From NCBI GenBank assembly GCA_003153855.1, contig PMBM01000048.1:53817-67271 (forward strand): a stretch of DNA of 13,455 nucleotides, read 5' to 3'. A program made the translations under genes and the position numbers. Below, piece by piece: positions 13,076 through 13,455 of this stretch. The notes under the pieces were generated by a model. The model was not told where the DNA came from. It saw nothing but the letters and a program-made list of their open reading frames with translations, and did no database searches. This DNA is from Propionibacteriaceae bacterium (GTDB taxonomy: Bacteria; Actinomycetota; Actinomycetes; Propionibacteriales; Propionibacteriaceae). How positions within the stretch are numbered: the stretch's first letter is position 1; each line of letters opens with the position of its first letter.

Positions 13076-13455
13076 ATGAGTTCTGAGTCCGTTGCCGATG
13101 AGTCCGACATGAACGATCCAGAAGTTCACGCGGACGAGACGCCGACCACAGAGACCCGCAAGGTGGGCCCCCACTTCACGCCGACGCACCCGATCGCACT
13201 GGCGCCTGTCACGACGCCCCCGCACTCGGTCGACGGGTTCGTGAAGGAGTTCCTTCGAGAGCTGAACGGCGGCCAGGGCGTCGCCCTGACAGGGTCCACG
13301 GTCAACGACCAGTACCTCGCGCTGGCCAAGACCGTGCGCCACTACCTCATGGCTCGCTGGCTGGAGACCAAGCGGCACAACCGCCAGACCAAGGCGAAGA
13401 CCATCGGCTACCTGTCCGCCGAGTACCTCCTCGGTCGCCAGCTGGGCAACGCGCT
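13076..13455 (+). CDS. glgP: Glycogen/alpha-glucan phosphorylase, N-terminal part (partial)
   Basis: The frame from ATG at 13076 is open to the window edge (126 residues seen of about 800 or more). The first 50 residues are acidic and poorly conserved in appearance. Then comes the family N-terminus: FVKEFLRELNGGQG (55-68), a YLALAKTVRHYLMARWLET helix (78-96) and GYLSAEYLLGRQLGNA (111-126). The last is the hallmark YLSxExLxGRxLxNxL segment of glycosyltransferase family 35 phosphorylases. These release glucose-1-phosphate from glycogen, starch or maltodextrins, using pyridoxal phosphate bound near the C-terminus (outside this window). A -10-like hexamer and an operator-like inverted repeat lie directly upstream. 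Glycogen versus maltodextrin preference cannot be told from this part. Confidence 0.93.
   Translation, partial: MSSESVADESDMNDPEVHADETPTTETRKVGPHFTPTHPIALAPVTTPPHSVDGFVKEFLRELNGGQGVALTGSTVNDQYLALAKTVRHYLMARWLETKRHNRQTKAKTIGYLSAEYLLGRQLGNA

Overview
This is a high-GC window (about two-thirds G+C by eye) with strong third-position GC bias, many GTG starts, and several starts that lack a Shine-Dalgarno but have a -10-like hexamer directly upstream. Together with the protein families (a B-box/zinc-ribbon rhomboid, a DHA2 efflux pump with a divergent TetR, a FadD-like ligase) this points to an actinobacterium, possibly of the Nocardioides/Aeromicrobium type; the genus is a guess. I see no rRNA, tRNA, CRISPR array, transposase or phage gene. 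The gene content is mostly ordinary chromosomal housekeeping or accessory genes.

Layout. 1-593 (-): N-terminal part of a flavin-containing monooxygenase-like enzyme, running off the left edge. 594-1152: a 559-bp stretch with no convincing gene but with nested inverted repeats. 1153-2583 (-): MFS transporter, divergent from 2654-3289 (+), a small protein with a possible concanavalin-like/LamG fold. That gene converges on, and overlaps by 14 bp, a translationally coupled pair on the minus strand: ornithine carbamoyltransferase (3755-4759) followed by a low-molecular-weight tyrosine phosphatase (3276-3758). 4930-5481 (-) is an unrecognised acidic protein. 5605-6549 (-) is an unrecognised beta-rich protein ending in a 16-bp perfect terminator hairpin; it directly follows the DHA2 multidrug-type MFS transporter 6565-8376 (-). 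That pump is divergent from a TetR regulator (8467-9150, +), and the 90-bp gap between them carries palindromic TGCC-N4-GGCA operators in 17-bp register over both promoters. 9260-10942 (+) is a long-chain acyl-CoA ligase. It ends in a cluster of five ACTGAGCAC-type repeats, which it shares as a convergent terminator with the minus-strand pair rhomboid protease (11970-12875) then UvrC/Cho-like GIY-YIG nuclease (11062-11958). At the right edge, 13076 onward (+) is the N-terminus of a glycogen/alpha-glucan phosphorylase.

Working together. The clearest functional unit is the TetR/DHA2-pump pair with its operators; the unknown protein at 5605-6549 is probably co-transcribed with the pump. OTC and phosphatase share an ATGA overlap. 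Rhomboid and GIY-YIG nuclease are 11 bp apart and form a second short operon. I found no obvious new multi-gene system. The best leads for novelty are the repeat-rich non-coding segments (626-798, 10980-11067), the pump with its long C-terminal cytosolic tail plus its unknown partner, and the coupling of an ArcB-like OTC to a phosphatase.
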